From contig CAZSFQ010000003.1 of the NCBI GenBank assembly GCA_964606165.1, positions 70,463 to 134,462 on the forward strand: a stretch of 64,000 bases of DNA, written 5' to 3'. The position numbers were made by a program, and so were the translations under genes. Shown here in pieces: positions 63,887-64,000 of the stretch. How positions within the stretch are numbered: the stretch's first letter is position 1; each line of letters begins with the position of its first letter. Under the pieces are notes generated by a model. The model was not told the origin of the DNA. It worked only from the letters and a program-made list of their open reading frames with translations, and searched no databases. This DNA is from UBA4923 sp964606165. Its GTDB lineage: Bacteria; Bacillota; Clostridia; Saccharofermentanales; DTU023.

Positions 63887-64000
63887 TCAGATATCCTCCT
63901 GCTGGTCGATCGTTATTTGGATCTGATAATTTTTATTTTCATGTCTCATAATCTTCTCATAAAACATGCATATGCGCAATGTATCTTGCGCCGGGAAGCC

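Overview
The window looks like one contiguous piece of an anaerobic, Gram-positive-type bacterium, most likely in the Clostridia (an inference; no rRNA is present). Supporting signs are strong AGGAGG ribosome sites, Rex, Veg beside ispE, addB/addA, LCP and LPXTG wall proteins, an LtaS-like synthase, PdxS, and moderately high GC. The first base lies inside a TlpA-like gene and the last lies just upstream of tuf, so the window opens on a truncated gene.

Layout: 1-8.4 kb holds thioredoxin/CcdA, an LCP protein, a zinc-ribbon membrane protein, dtd, ispE, veg, mnmA with a long structured leader, an XRE regulator and an unknown protein. 8.5-13.6 kb holds an aminotransferase, a fucose-isomerase-like protein, an acyl-CoA synthetase and a small membrane protein. 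13.7-27.3 kb holds two minus-strand transcription units for anaerobic purine and related heterocycle breakdown. One reads PLP enzyme, ygeW, ygeY; the other reads ygfK, ssnA, hydantoinase, selenium-type xanthine dehydrogenase, then a ModE-like/NTP-transferase-like protein. 27.4-36.5 kb holds a TVP38 protein, a glycosyltransferase, a five-repeat LPXTG adhesin, a Tim44-like protein, a 3-hydroxyisobutyrate-dehydrogenase-like enzyme and pdxS.

36.7-45 kb holds rex, a lipid kinase, an MtnA-like isomerase, selD, selA and selB. 45-56 kb holds addB and addA, separated by an LtaS-like gene and a lipoprotein gene on the other strand. 56.5-62 kb holds a small membrane protein, lgt, the selenocysteine tRNA gene selC, a CofE-like ligase, yqeB, a yqeC-mocA fusion and an ArsC/Spx-like protein. 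A cysteine hydrolase and tuf close the window.

The main theme is selenium. The window encodes the whole selenocysteine machinery (selA, selB, selC, selD) and the accessory genes YqeB/YqeC/MocA for the selenium-dependent molybdenum hydroxylase. It also encodes a likely client hydroxylase inside the purine cluster. Two genes read through an in-frame UGA: selD (Sec at codon 17) and the ArsC/Spx-like protein (a UxxC motif). A standard gene caller would truncate both. How the parts cooperate is inferred from gene neighbourhood and from known E. coli and Clostridial purine and selenium clusters.
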